A DNA stretch of 64,000 bases from Tectiglobus sp965223355 (GCA_965223355.1 CBDCWE010000003.1:1116001-1180000), one strand, 5' to 3'; positions 26,611 to 35,684 are shown, numbered from the stretch's first letter. The notes: a model not told the origin generated them from the sequence alone. Program-made: numbers and translations.

Positions 26611-27585
26611 ATGTCCAAGCCGCCGCTGCTCATGACTGCAGATACGATGGAAATGAAGACCGATCAGCTGGATGCTGCATTCGAAGTGCACCGCTATCAC
26701 AGCGCCACCGATCGTGAACGGATGCTCGACGAGGTTGGCGGGCGCATCGAGGCGATCGCCGCCGGCGGCCACACCATCGCCGTTGATCGTGCGATGATCA
26801 CCAAGCTTCCCAACCTCAGGATCATCGGCAACTTCGGGGTTGGCTACGACATGGTCGACACCGCGGCTGCGAACGAGCGTGGCATCATCGTGACGAACAC
26901 GCCCGACGTGCTGACGGAAGAAGTTGCAGATACCGCGCTCGGTCTCTTGATCATGACCGTTCGCGAACTCGGCCAGGCCGAACAGTATTTGCGTGCCGGA
27001 CGGTGGCACCGGGAAGGAGACTATCGCCTGACGCCGGCAACGCTGCGTGATCGCTCGGTTGGGATTGTCGGCCTCGGTCGGATTGGCAAAGCCATCGCAA
27101 GACGGCTGGAGGCGTTTGGACTGGAAATTTCCTACTTCGGACGCAACCGGCAGCCGGGCGTGCCCTATCGCTATTACGGCAATGTTGTCGACCTTGCCCG
27201 CGCCGTTGACACCGTGATTGTCGTCACGCCGGCGACGGCCGAGACGCAAGGCCTTATCAACGACGCCGTTTTCGAAGCGCTCGGAGCGCGCGGAATCCTG
27301 ATCAATATTGCGCGCGGCAGCGTGGTCGATGAAACCGCGCTCAAGGCGGCACTGCGCCAACGAACAATCTTAGCAGCGGGTCTCGATGTCATGCTCAACG
27401 AACCGCACATCGACCCCGACCTTATGGACATCGACAATGTTGTGCTACTGCCACATGTCGGCTCGGCATCGGAATTCACGCGCCAGGCGATGGCGCAATT
27501 GGTGGTCGACAATCTGCTCGCCTATAAGGCCCGCCAATCACCCTTGACGGCGGTCCCCGAAACGCCGTTCACAAGCTGGAACTGA
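26611..27585 (+). CDS. D-isomer-specific 2-hydroxyacid dehydrogenase (glyoxylate/hydroxypyruvate reductase type)
   Basis: 324 residues: substrate domain, then NAD(P) Rossmann domain (SVGIVGLGRIGKAIARRLEAFG, with Arg after beta2 as FGRNRQ suggesting NADPH). The catalytic triad is visible: Arg in NIARGSVVDE, Glu in LDVMLNEP and His in LLPHVGSAS. It reduces 2-oxoacids such as glyoxylate or hydroxypyruvate. GGGAGG precedes the tandem ATGATG. It is divergent from the FAD oxidoreductase with about 117 bp between starts. Confidence 0.9.
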   Translation: MSKPPLLMTADTMEMKTDQLDAAFEVHRYHSATDRERMLDEVGGRIEAIAAGGHTIAVDRAMITKLPNLRIIGNFGVGYDMVDTAAANERGIIVTNTPDVLTEEVADTALGLLIMTVRELGQAEQYLRAGRWHREGDYRLTPATLRDRSVGIVGLGRIGKAIARRLEAFGLEISYFGRNRQPGVPYRYYGNVVDLARAVDTVIVVTPATAETQGLINDAVFEALGARGILINIARGSVVDETALKAALRQRTILAAGLDVMLNEPHIDPDLMDIDNVVLLPHVGSASEFTRQAMAQLVVDNLLAYKARQSPLTAVPETPFTSWN

Positions 27586-27643
27586 TGCCCATAGTCGCCA
27601 GCTCGGCAAAACCGATCGCGCATTGATACCTCCTAAAGTTGCA

Positions 27644-28140
27644 GAAGGTCTTGCCTTGATTGGTTGTGCAATTCAGTTTACTGTAAGCTGTCACATCTTT
27701 AGGTTGCGGCTAACGAAATCTTAACCAAATTTTAGTGAATCTTAACCATATCTTGGTGAAACGAGGTTCAGTGGGCGGCGCAAACCTATCGTGCGGCAGC
27801 GCTGATGGAACTGCAGACGCAGGCAGCGCAGCATTGAGTCCTGGTTGTGGAGGCGTGCAAACGCGTGGATTACGCGGAAAAACAGACAATTCTACGTTGT
27901 AGGCAACTTGGTCTTGATCTGTGGTGCAATCCAGTATACTGTACGCTGATACATCTTTAGGTTGCAGTCGATAGCGTCTTAACGAAGTCTTGGTGAAACG
28001 AGCTTAAATGACGGGCGCAAACCTAATCGTTAGGCAGATTGAAATATAAATTGCAGGTAATGCACCGCTAAGATTTGGTTGTAGAGGCCTGTAAACTTGT
28101 GGATTACGCAGGAAAGCAGACGATTATACATTGAATAGGG
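27644..28140. repeat. Tandem duplicated non-coding block (two copies, about 258-bp period)
   Basis: Copy 1 (about 27644-27897) and copy 2 (about 27902-28140) share, in the same order, ggtcttg, tgcaat-cagt, a near-palindrome, acatctttaggttgc, tcttggtgaaacgag, gcgcaaacct, tggttgt-gagg and a final gtggattacgc-gaaa-cagac. Copies have diverged by substitutions and indels. No long ORF is conserved. AT content is higher than in flanking genes. They could encode paired small RNAs or a regulatory array; no Rfam family was recognised. Confidence 0.65.
27674..27690. promoter_or_regulatory. Near-palindrome in copy 1 of the tandem block
   Basis: CAGTTTACTGTAAGCTG is symmetric at CAG-n-TTAC-n-GTAA-n-CTG. 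The equivalent site in copy 2 (27932-27948, CAGTATACTGTACGCTG) keeps the symmetry although its arms changed. This suggests a dimeric protein operator or a structured RNA element. Confidence 0.45.
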
Positions 28141-28183
28141 TAGTTGTAGCCCTACCATTGAACGAGCACTGTTTTCCGCAGTG

Positions 28184-28534
28184 ATGAAGGTATCCCGGAT
28201 GAATTGGTCAGCGACGGATATAGTTGAGGAAGACCGCGATGAAGGCTTTATCGTGAACGCTTTTATCAGTTTGCTGGTGATCGTTGTTGCGCCTGTTGGG
28301 TTCTGGCTGGTCGTCCTTGAATGGGCGATGCCGGCGTTCGGCTTCCAATACGGCATGATCACCCGCCTCGTGTGCGGTGCCGCGATCGGTGGCTTTCTCC
28401 TAATAGTCTGGGCGATGATCTGGAACAACGCTGGTCGCAAGCCCAGTTGTGCACCAAGCGAACTCGCAAATGAGCGGGACCAATTCGAGGGCGCTGCTCA
28501 GACCGAGCCGACCCAACTGCATCGCAGCCAGTAG
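28184..28534 (+). CDS. Small two-TM hypothetical membrane protein
   Basis: About 116 residues. An acidic N-terminus (VEEDRDEGF) is followed by two hydrophobic helices (ALISLL-type stretch VNAFISLLVIVVAPVGFWLV and GAAIGGFLLIVWAMIW) and a polar tail. I do not recognise a family. ATGs at 28184 or 28199 could start it. It sits directly downstream of the tandem non-coding block, whose palindromes could regulate it. The tail may be antisense to repeat-derived sequence. Confidence 0.45.
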   Translation: MKVSRMNWSATDIVEEDRDEGFIVNAFISLLVIVVAPVGFWLVVLEWAMPAFGFQYGMITRLVCGAAIGGFLLIVWAMIWNNAGRKPSCAPSELANERDQFEGAAQTEPTQLHRSQ

Positions 28535-28599
28535 CACCTGCATCGCCGCCGGTGACACATCGGTCTACCGCCCCCTTCGGCATCTGGAGCTTACGAACC

Positions 28600-28680
28600 G
28601 GCTTATACCAGCCCGCATAAATGTTGACCGGCTTAATGGGGCCTGGCGGCTCACTCGGGCAGGCGCGGCGTGCCGCGCGA
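28600..28680 (-). repeat. Repeat R3/IS110-tail fragment
   Basis: On the minus strand it reads PSEPPGPIKPVNIYAGWYK, nearly the same as the segment after the IS110 remnant at 3692-3760 (REPPGAVKRINIYA) and the edges of 1377-1640. The fragment has no gene context. The interval 28535-28906 holds nothing else convincing. Confidence 0.5.
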
Positions 28681-28851
28681 TGTGCCTGAGGCGCGTGGTG
28701 CCGACCGGAGCAACCACAGCCCACCGGCGATAGTCGAACGGGCGCGTGCCGCCACAACACCCAACACTATCGCTCCAAACGCGTCACCAAACCACAACAT
28801 ATGAACCGCAACCGCGCCCGATCATGCCGGTTCGCGCGACAAACACGTTTA

Positions 28852-28906
28852 CCCATGAAGTGACCGGGCACCCATGACGTGATCAGGCATCCATGACGTG
28901 ATCGAT
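28852..28906. repeat. Short tandem repeat (three units of about 18-19 bp)
   Basis: Units acccatgaagtgaccgggc, acccatgacgtgatcaggc and atccatgacgtgatcga follow one another directly after the stop of the cytochrome b561 gene. Confidence 0.65.
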
Positions 28907-29542
28907 CTAGGCATCATCATCGTCATCTGAGATCTGCACGAGCTTGCGCCCGGTGATCATCGCCGAGATCAGATTCTCACGTTTCCAGATGAGGTAAAAC
29001 AATGCTGCCCAGACGTGCAGACCAACCAACAGGAGCAGGACGTTAGCGTTGGTGTGATGAATGGAATTCATCAATAATACTGTCGATTCTGACACCGTAT
29101 CGGATAGCGGGCCGCCATCAAACAGGCCGTCGTCATAGGCAAACAACCCCGTGATGACCTGCACGACGAGCGAAATGAGCATTGCGAGCACCGACCAGCT
29201 GCCAATCGGATTGTGGCCCCGTGTGCCGCTTGGGCTGCGTCTGAATACGCCGGCCACATAACCGCCCACCGCCCGCGGACCGTGTACAAGCGACGACAGG
29301 CGCACGTTTGCCGGTCCGATCAACCCCCACACAAGCCGAAAGATCAAGAGGCCACCGATCGTGTAGCCGAGATAGAAATGATAGGTAATGTTGCCGAAGG
29401 AACGGTTGTCGCCAATGTACCAGGCGGCGCAAACGCAGATGACCAGCGCCCAATGAAATAGGCGGGTGGGCAGGTCCCAAATGCGGACCCACGCAAGACG
29501 CCTTGCATGTTGCCCAGGCTGGTCCGGAGCGGGGTCGCTCAT
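28907..29542 (-). CDS. Cytochrome b561 (di-haem membrane cytochrome)
   Basis: 211 residues with four transmembrane helices and paired His residues at helix positions expected for two b haems: RLFHWALV (TM1), TYHFYLGY (TM2), NSIHHTNANVL and GLHVWAALFYLIWK (TM3-4). It matches the Ni/Fe-hydrogenase-type cytochrome b561 domain, an inner-membrane electron carrier between quinone and a periplasmic partner. No dehydrogenase is adjacent. The ATG at 29542 has GGCGAGAG upstream; the upstream ATG at 29566 lies in a MITE. The tail is a run of Asp. Confidence 0.87.
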   Translation of the reverse strand: MSDPAPDQPGQHARRLAWVRIWDLPTRLFHWALVICVCAAWYIGDNRSFGNITYHFYLGYTIGGLLIFRLVWGLIGPANVRLSSLVHGPRAVGGYVAGVFRRSPSGTRGHNPIGSWSVLAMLISLVVQVITGLFAYDDGLFDGGPLSDTVSESTVLLMNSIHHTNANVLLLLVGLHVWAALFYLIWKRENLISAMITGRKLVQISDDDDDA

Positions 29543-29560
29543 CGACTTATACTCTCGCCA

Positions 29561-29690
29561 GATCATCGTGCCTTAAGCTGGAGCCGCCATTGCGGTTTCA
29601 GCTTAAGGCACAAAGATGATCGCCACTTCAGGCTAGCGCAACCTTCTATTGTGATTCGGGACCGTTCCGGTTCCGAGGAAGGACATACGG
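29561..29690 (+). repeat. MITE M1, diverged copy
   Basis: Arm A (gatcatcgtgccttaagctgg with its complement) differs from the consensus at paired positions: T to C opposite A to G in cttaag-flanking bases, so the stem is maintained. Arm B is strongly degenerate (ttgtgattcgggaccgttccggttccgag). It lies just upstream of the cytochrome b561 start. Confidence 0.7.
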
Positions 29691-29800
29691 TCGAGGTGGA
29701 TATCTCCACAAGGATATTCACACTCTCCGTTAGAGATTGTCGATCCGGTTCAAACCAGAAAAGCTGATATTGCAACGTCAGTGATACCCGGGAGGACCGG

Positions 29801-29971
29801 ATGAACGTCCACAGCAATGCCCCGCTTGCGCCTGAAGGTCGAGGGTGCATGGTTCGCGCGGTTGTGGATATGGCCGCAGTGCCGACCGCGGCCGGTGAAG
29901 GGATCGGGCCAACCCCAAGACTGCGGGCTGGTATAACTGCTGTCCTGGCAGAGCAGGCCACGTCACAATAA
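29801..29971 (+). CDS. Possible 56-residue small protein
   Basis: ATG preceded by CCGGGAGGACCGG, a near-ideal ribosome site. The 56-codon frame (MNVHSNAPLAPEGRG at the start) ends TAA. No domain or signal is recognisable, and the composition does not prove coding. It could be a leader peptide upstream of gamma-glutamyltransferase. Confidence 0.3.
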   Translation: MNVHSNAPLAPEGRGCMVRAVVDMAAVPTAAGEGIGPTPRLRAGITAVLAEQATSQ

Positions 29972-30043
29972 AGTGCGCGCGATGAAGACCAAAAAGGCGC
30001 AACGCCGTTGCGCAGGCGGTGCGTTGAGCCTGGGAGGCGGGAC

Positions 30044-31891
30044 ATGACGACAGCAAAATCGCAAACCCGGCGGTGCCGGCCATCGAAACGCCCGTTGGTT
30101 TTGGGCGTTGCGGTCATCATCGCAACGGCTCTGTCGCCCGGGCAGGCGCCGGCGCAAGACGAACGGGCGGCACCGGAGGCGGCAACCGGACGTTACAACA
30201 AGGCTGCTGCAACAGCTGCGACGTACATGATCGCGGCCGCCAATCCGCTCGCGGTCGAGGCCGGCCTCGCGATGCTGCGCAAGGGCGGGTCCGCCGTCGA
30301 TGCCGCAATCGCCGCCCAACTCGTCCTCAACCTGGTCGAGCCGCAGTCATCGGGCATCGGCGGCGGTGCCTTCCTCTTGCATTGGGATCACGGCGCCAGA
30401 CAACTCAAGACCTATGATGGGCGCGAAACCGCCCCCGCCGCCGCGACGCCAGTGCGGTTCTTGCGCAACGGCAAGCGATTGCCGTTTTGGACGGCAGTCA
30501 AGTCGGGCTTGAGCATCGGCGTGCCCGGTCTCGTCCGGCTCCTCGAGCATGCCCATCGCCGTCACGGCAAATTGCCGTGGAAGCAGTTGTTCGCGCCCGC
30601 CATCAAGCTGGCAACCAACGGCTTTCGCGTTTCACCGCGCCTCAACTACCTGCTGTGGCTGCAAACGCCGGAACGGTTTTCGGATCAGGCCCGTCAGTAC
30701 TTCTATCGCAAGGCCGCCGACGGCCAGCTGCTACCCCATCCGGTTGGTCATCTCCTCCAGAACCCCGCGTTTGCAGCGTCCTTGGCACAAATCCGCGATC
30801 GCGGCGCGGCTGGCTTTTACGAAGGAGAACTCGCGCGCGCCATTGTTAAAGCGGCCGGCGCGGCACAAACATTCAAGAGCGATCTCACCGTCGATGATCT
30901 TGCCGCCTACCAGGTCAAGGAACGCCCGCCGGTCTGCGTTGAATACCGGAAGCACAAGGTTTGCGGTATGGGCCCGCCGTCATCCGGCGGCCTGACGGTC
31001 GCACAGGTCCTCAAAATCGCCGAACGCATGGACCTTGGCCAAGCGCCGGCGGCGGCGCTCAACCCGGTCGCGCTGCACTGGTTGGCTGAGGCCAGCAAGC
31101 TCGCGTTTGCCGATCGCAATCGCTATATGGCCGACCCGGACTTCGTCGCCGTGCCGCGCGGGCTACTGGATGATCGTTATCTCGCCGCCCGAGCGCGGGC
31201 AATCAATCCCCTGCGCGCCATGCCCCGGCCCCGACCGGGCAAGCCACCCGGCAGCGTCGCGATCGATTTCGGCGCCGATGCAACGCGAGAGAGCACCGGC
31301 ACCAGCCACCTTTCGATCATAGATGGTGATGGCAACGCCGTTTCAATGACGACAACGATTGAATCGGCCTTTGGTTCCGGTGTCTGGGCGGCGGGCTTCT
31401 TACTCAACAACGAACTGACCGATTTTTCGTTCAGGCCGACGGACCGCTCCGGGCGCCCGGTCGCCAATCGCGTCGAAGCCGGCAAGCGGCCACGCTCGTC
31501 GATGGCGCCAACGCTGATTTTCGACGACACCGGCAAGGTCAAAGCCGTCCTCGGCTCACCCGGCGGCAGCCGCATCATTCTCTACGTCATCAAGGCCATT
31601 GTCGGCCTTATCGATTGGAAGCTCGATGCCCAGGCGGCCGCCGGTCTCAGAAACTTCGGCTCGCGTGGATCGGGTTTCGAGATCGAGTTTGGCGAAGCTG
31701 CGACCTTCAAGTCCTGGCGGCAGCTGCACAATCGTCGACCGTCGGTGATCACCGCAATTCAAATGCGTGCCCTCGGCCATCGCATCCGGCCAAACCTGAT
31801 GACGTCCGGACTGCACATTGTGCTTCGGCGGGACGGCCTCCTGCACGGCGGTGCCGATCCGCGCCGCGAAGGTGTGGCCGGTGGCGATTAG
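30044..31891 (+). CDS. ggt: Gamma-glutamyltransferase (periplasmic)
   Basis: 615 residues with a Sec signal peptide (KRPLVLGVAVIIATALSPGQAPAQ). The large subunit contains AAANPLAVEAGLAMLRKGGSAVDAAIAAQL and the SSGIGGGAF signature. Autoprocessing occurs before the nucleophile Thr in GTSHLSIIDGDGNAVSMT; the small subunit follows, with FGSGVWAAGFLLNNELTDF. It cleaves glutathione and gamma-glutamyl peptides by hydrolysis or transpeptidation. The start at 30044 has GGGAGGCGG upstream. It lies on its own between a MITE and an FAD oxidase gene. Confidence 0.93.
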   Translation: MTTAKSQTRRCRPSKRPLVLGVAVIIATALSPGQAPAQDERAAPEAATGRYNKAAATAATYMIAAANPLAVEAGLAMLRKGGSAVDAAIAAQLVLNLVEPQSSGIGGGAFLLHWDHGARQLKTYDGRETAPAAATPVRFLRNGKRLPFWTAVKSGLSIGVPGLVRLLEHAHRRHGKLPWKQLFAPAIKLATNGFRVSPRLNYLLWLQTPERFSDQARQYFYRKAADGQLLPHPVGHLLQNPAFAASLAQIRDRGAAGFYEGELARAIVKAAGAAQTFKSDLTVDDLAAYQVKERPPVCVEYRKHKVCGMGPPSSGGLTVAQVLKIAERMDLGQAPAAALNPVALHWLAEASKLAFADRNRYMADPDFVAVPRGLLDDRYLAARARAINPLRAMPRPRPGKPPGSVAIDFGADATRESTGTSHLSIIDGDGNAVSMTTTIESAFGSGVWAAGFLLNNELTDFSFRPTDRSGRPVANRVEAGKRPRSSMAPTLIFDDTGKVKAVLGSPGGSRIILYVIKAIVGLIDWKLDAQAAAGLRNFGSRGSGFEIEFGEAATFKSWRQLHNRRPSVITAIQMRALGHRIRPNLMTSGLHIVLRRDGLLHGGADPRREGVAGGD

Positions 31892-32080
31892 AGGTGTCAA
31901 CCACCTAAAATGGCGCCTTGAGATGCGCTGCCCTGGTTCGTGAGCAGGACGGCGTGCGCAAGCATAGCGCGCGCGGCCGCCCCCGGGGCCCGCGAGATCA
32001 TGGGCTGTGGCTGGTCGGGTCGGCAGCGGCACGGCGCGAGCTTTGTCTGACAAGCGACGGGGCGGTCTGCCTTTGATTTC

Positions 32081-32119
32081 GCAACTGCAACGGCGGTTCC
32101 AACCTCGGGCACGATGATC
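32081..32119. repeat. MITE M1, remnant
   Basis: gcaactgcaacggcggttcc and the end gggcacgatgatc followed by TA match the right half of arm A. The remaining element is unrecognisable. Confidence 0.5.
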
Positions 32120-32240
32120 TAGTGTGCACGGTCATGAATTCGCGCACTCAGCGCCGCAGCCGCCAAGACAAATCCACGATGCCAGATCGGCGCGAGGACG
32201 GCGGCGCACGTTGAAGGCTGAAGGTCCAAGCGAGGACGGC

Positions 32241-33266
32241 GTGGCCCAAAAGGACTTGAACATTACCGTTATCGGTGCCGGCATTGTCGGCCTCTGGCAG
32301 GCCTTGCTGCTGGCCCGGGCGGGCCACAACGTGACCGTGGTCGAGCAAAGCGGGACGCCGTTTGCGGATGCGGCGAGCCAATACGCCGGCGCCATGATTG
32401 CACCGTTCTGTGAGGCCGAAGCGGCTGAACCGGTGGTCCGTGATCTCGGTTTCGAAGCCGCCGCCCTCTGGCGCGAGACCTATCCGGGCCTCATTGCGAA
32501 CGGTTCGCTTGTTGTCGCCGGCCCGCGCGACCAAGGCGAACTGAAGCGCTTTGCCCGCATGACCGAGGGGCATCGCACGATTGGCGCAGTCGAGCTTTCC
32601 GAGCTTGAGCCGGACCTTGCAGGCCGCTTCCAGACGGCGCTGTTTTATCCCGATGAAGCCCACATGACGACGCCGGTTGCCATGCGGGCGATGATGGACC
32701 TGGGCGTGGCGGCAGGCGCGCGCTTTCAGTTCGCGCAGGCGGCTGGCGCCGTGCCGAGCGAGTGCAACGCCGACGTGGTGGTCGACTGCCGTGGTCTCGC
32801 CGCCCGAGACCAACTGCCGGATCTGCGCGGCGTGCGCGGTGAGCGCATTCTGCTGCGCGCAACGGAGGTCAGGCTCGCCCGGCCGATCCGCTTGCTTCAT
32901 CCGCGCCATCCGTTTTATGCCGTGCCATGGCGGGACGGACGGCTGCTGATCGGTGCGACCGTTATCGAGAGCGAGGATGCCACGCCGACGACGGTGCGCT
33001 CAGCGCTGGAGCTGCTCGGCATGGCCTACGCGCTCCACCCAGCGCTCGGTGAGGCCGAGGTGGTCGAAATGAGCGCCGGCGTGCGGCCCAGTTTCCCCGA
33101 CAATGTTCCGCGCGTCCTGGTTGCCGAGGACGGCAAACGCCTGTTCGCCAACGGTGCCTACCGGCACGGGTTTTTGCTGGCCCCGATCCTCGCTGCAGTC
33201 ACCCGGGACTATCTCGGCGGAACACTGACGTCGCATCCCTTGCTGAGGCTGGGCGCGCATTCATGA
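32241..33266 (+). CDS. FAD-dependent oxidoreductase of the DAO/glycine-oxidase family
   Basis: About 341 residues. The N-terminus reads NITVIGAGIVGLWQALLLARAGHNVTVVEQ, the GxGxxG FAD motif with Glu binding ribose. The substrate domain follows, then the C-terminal ANGAYRHGFLLAPILA, a motif found in ThiO and D-amino-acid oxidases. It should oxidise an amine or amino acid to an imine with H2O2 release. No thiamine genes are next to it, so glycine oxidase is only a guess. GTG at 32241 has GAGGA upstream and matches family length. Confidence 0.83.
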   Translation: MAQKDLNITVIGAGIVGLWQALLLARAGHNVTVVEQSGTPFADAASQYAGAMIAPFCEAEAAEPVVRDLGFEAAALWRETYPGLIANGSLVVAGPRDQGELKRFARMTEGHRTIGAVELSELEPDLAGRFQTALFYPDEAHMTTPVAMRAMMDLGVAAGARFQFAQAAGAVPSECNADVVVDCRGLAARDQLPDLRGVRGERILLRATEVRLARPIRLLHPRHPFYAVPWRDGRLLIGATVIESEDATPTTVRSALELLGMAYALHPALGEAEVVEMSAGVRPSFPDNVPRVLVAEDGKRLFANGAYRHGFLLAPILAAVTRDYLGGTLTSHPLLRLGAHS

Positions 33267-33316
33267 TGCGCTGATGGTCGCGCGTCCACCAACCGTTGCC
33301 ACCGGAAGGAAACACA

Positions 33317-34201
33317 ATGACCCACATAACGACGGATGACGGCGTCAAGCTGTTCGTGGAGGAAGCCGGGTCCGGTTCGCCAATTGTTTTCGTGCACGAG
33401 TTTGCCGGCGATCTGCGCAGTTGGGAGCCGCAAATGCGGTTCTTTGCCCGCCGTCACCGCTGCATTGCCTACAATGCCCGCGGCTTTCCGCCGTCCGATG
33501 TGCCGGATGATCTTACAAAGTATTCACAAGACCGTGCACGCGATGATGTGCGCGCCGTCCTCGATGCCCTGATGATCGACAAGGCCCATATCGTTGGCCT
33601 CTCGATGGGCGGCTTTGCGACGCTGCACTTCGGCATGGCGTATCCCGATCGCGCGCTGTCTTTGACGGTTGCGGGCTGCGGTTACGGTGCGGAAAAAGAC
33701 CAGCGCGAGAAGTTCCGCAACGAGGCCGCCGTCATCGGCAAGTTTCTCGAGGATAAAGGGATGGCGGCGTTCGCCGCGCACTATAGTCACGGGCCGACGC
33801 GCGTGCAGTACGAGAACAAGGATCCGCGCGGCTTTGCCGAGTTCCAACGGATGCTCGCCGAGCATTCCAACATCGGCTCGGCACGGACCCAAATCGGCGT
33901 GCAGCGCGAACGGCCATCTCTCTACGATCTCGAAGATCAGTTGCGCGCCCTGCGCGTCCCAACCTTGGTTGTGAGTGGCGACGAGGATTGGCCGTGCCTC
34001 ATCCCGGGCGTCTACATGAAGCAGTTGATCCCGACGGCCGGTCTGTTGATCGTGCCGAATACCGGCCACACCATCAATCTTGAGGAGCCGGCCGCGTTCA
34101 ACCAGGGCGTTGCCGACTTTATCGCCCAGGTCGAGGCCGGCCGCTGGCCGCAGCGTGATGCGCGCGCCGTCAGCGCCAGCATCACCGGCATGACGACATA
34201 G
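33317..34201 (+). CDS. Alpha/beta hydrolase
   Basis: 294 residues with a complete alpha/beta-hydrolase fold. The oxyanion region is FVHEFAGDLRSW. The nucleophile Ser is in VGLSMGGFATLHFG, the acidic residue in VVSGDEDWPC and the His in NTGHTINLEEP. It begins ATG with AAGGAAACAC upstream, 50 bp after the FAD oxidase, so probably one operon. An esterase or C-C hydrolase role cannot be distinguished from sequence. Confidence 0.88.
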   Translation: MTHITTDDGVKLFVEEAGSGSPIVFVHEFAGDLRSWEPQMRFFARRHRCIAYNARGFPPSDVPDDLTKYSQDRARDDVRAVLDALMIDKAHIVGLSMGGFATLHFGMAYPDRALSLTVAGCGYGAEKDQREKFRNEAAVIGKFLEDKGMAAFAAHYSHGPTRVQYENKDPRGFAEFQRMLAEHSNIGSARTQIGVQRERPSLYDLEDQLRALRVPTLVVSGDEDWPCLIPGVYMKQLIPTAGLLIVPNTGHTINLEEPAAFNQGVADFIAQVEAGRWPQRDARAVSASITGMTT

Positions 34202-34309
34202 AACCAAAGCCAACGCGAACCATCCCGCGCGCCGCCCGGCCGCCCAAAGCCCACGATCTCACGAGCGCCGAGCGGCGGCCGGGCGGGGCAGCGGGCCGGC
34301 GACGTGGAC

Positions 34310-34324
34310 CCGCTTGAAAAGCGG
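34310..34324. terminator. Small hairpin downstream of the L,D-transpeptidase gene
   Basis: CCGCTT-GAA-AAGCGG, a 6-bp perfect stem. A similar word with the same downstream caatgatct occurs at 55779-55800, so it could instead be a fragment of another dispersed repeat. Confidence 0.3.
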
Positions 34325-34364
34325 CAATGATCTCGGCGGCAATGGTCTTAGTGTTCTATGTGTT

Positions 34365-35138
34365 CTATCTCTTTCGTTTCTTTTTCGTGTTTGAAGGTTT
34401 CGCTGTCTCGGACCAGCTGACGGCCGAAAAGAGCGCCGAAAGCGGCATCGACGTGCTGACGCCGGAATAGGCGCGCACGACGCGCACTTTCGTGCCAACG
34501 CGAGCAAGCGTGGCCAAGTGAACAACATGCTTGTTCAACATCCGAAAGCAGCCCGACGACGACGCCCGGCCGATCGAGCGCTTGTTGTTGGTGCCGTGAA
34601 TTCTGTAGATTGAGCTGCCAAGGTAGAGAGCCTTGGCTCCTAACGGGTTTATCAGACCGCCGGACACGGTAATCGGCAGTCCGGGCTGGCGACGGCGCAT
34701 CTCGGGCGGAGGCGTCCAGCTCGGCCACGATTTGATCCGGCTGATGCGCTCAGTGCCGGTCCAGGTGAAGCCCTGTCGGCCAACCGAGATCGGATAGGCA
34801 TAAGCACGTTGGCCAGGCAGGGTGTAGTAGAGTTGTCGCCCATTGGTATCGATGATGATCGTGCCCGGTTTCTCGCGTCGCGCAAGATAGACGATATCGG
34901 GTCTTTCCGGCGCGATGCGGGGTCTTTTGCCGCCCTTCATATATCTCGGATAGCGCACGCGATACGACTTGCGTCGTTCGGCACGCTTGGCCTCGCGCTG
35001 CCTGCGCTGGCGTTCAACGTCACTTTCGAACACGTAGCCGCCGCCGGTCCATTGACCTTGCGCATTCGCTTCATGAAATTGCGCGACACCAGCAGCCAGT
35101 ATGACAACCGCCAGCCAGCCTGCTCGAACGAAGCCCAT
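34365..35138 (-). CDS. L,D-transpeptidase (YkuD domain), secreted
   Basis: 257 residues: signal peptide (VRAGWLAVVILAAGVAQF), a basic linker, then YkuD beginning IIIDTNGRQLYYTLPGQRAYAYPISVG. The catalytic motif HGTNNKRSIGRASSSGCFRM carries the His and the nucleophile Cys; the usual S-x-GC-I/V-RM is GC-F-RM here. It forms 3-3 peptidoglycan crosslinks or links lipoproteins in the periplasm. The C-terminus ends with a Lys/Arg-rich tail. It is transcribed alone, convergent with the hydrolase. Confidence 0.92.
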   Translation of the reverse strand: MGFVRAGWLAVVILAAGVAQFHEANAQGQWTGGGYVFESDVERQRRQREAKRAERRKSYRVRYPRYMKGGKRPRIAPERPDIVYLARREKPGTIIIDTNGRQLYYTLPGQRAYAYPISVGRQGFTWTGTERISRIKSWPSWTPPPEMRRRQPGLPITVSGGLINPLGAKALYLGSSIYRIHGTNNKRSIGRASSSGCFRMLNKHVVHLATLARVGTKVRVVRAYSGVSTSMPLSALFSAVSWSETAKPSNTKKKRKR

Positions 35139-35559
35139 AGTATTCCTCTCGCACGTGACGGCGACCGTCGCAGCATATGACCTTGTTACAATGCGTTACT
35201 ATGCCAAACTGCTCGCCCTGTTCAAGCGCAAGTGGCAAGCAAACGATCGATCGATAGGCTTGACGGCGAAGGTGTGCCGGATTTGCGACGCTGTCGGCGC
35301 CGGCGGTGTTAGTCGGGCGACCTTTAAATTCCGTCGGTGTCAACTGATCACGACCGGCGCCGGCGTTCATTGTTCGCGGCCTTGCTGTGCGCGACAGCGC
35401 TTTCGGCCTGGCCCAGGCCTGCTCGATCGGGTCGAGATCATCCGCACCCAGCAGGTTCCACTGACAGGCAACCGTTCATTCTGCCGGCTCCCGGATGGGC
35501 GCAATCGATCACCGCACCGACATGGCATTCCGGCTTCCTTGGACCCCGTGACGTTCGGT
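35139..35559. other. Intergenic region, possibly decayed secreted-protein gene
   Basis: No intact gene. A plus-strand frame from 35337 begins with a good signal-peptide-like stretch (RRSLFAALLCATALSAWPRPARS) but then loses protein character, and other frames take over. This might be the remains of a small exported protein, but the case is weak. Confidence 0.25.
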
Positions 35560-35665
35560 TTGCGTGCGGTTTGCGGTTAGCTTGAAACGCCGTCACGCCC
35601 TCGCGAAAATCTTCCGAGGATCGGAGCTTGCTGCCGGCGTGGCCCGCCACTGCAATGGATGTCAC
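35560..35665 (-). pseudogene. C-terminal remnant of an enoyl-CoA hydratase gene
   Basis: The minus-strand frame contains AGSKLRSSEDFREGVTAFQANRKP, the typical end of crotonase-family proteins (Ser-Glu-Asp-x-x-Glu-Gly-x-x-Ala-Phe-x-x-Lys/Asn-Arg-x-Pro). The family's oxyanion-hole and catalytic regions are absent from the neighbouring sequence. The frame then runs into non-family sequence. Confidence 0.45.
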
Positions 35666-35684
35666 GGCCAGCCCATCTTCGCCG

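Noticed and set aside
24859..27360. 833-residue open frame spanning the FAD oxidoreductase and the next gene
   Set aside because: Only the 544 residues from 26493 down are family-like. The upstream part is antisense to the well-supported 2-hydroxyacid dehydrogenase gene.
27644..28140. CRISPR array
   Set aside because: The block has only two long diverged units, not short direct repeats with unique spacers.
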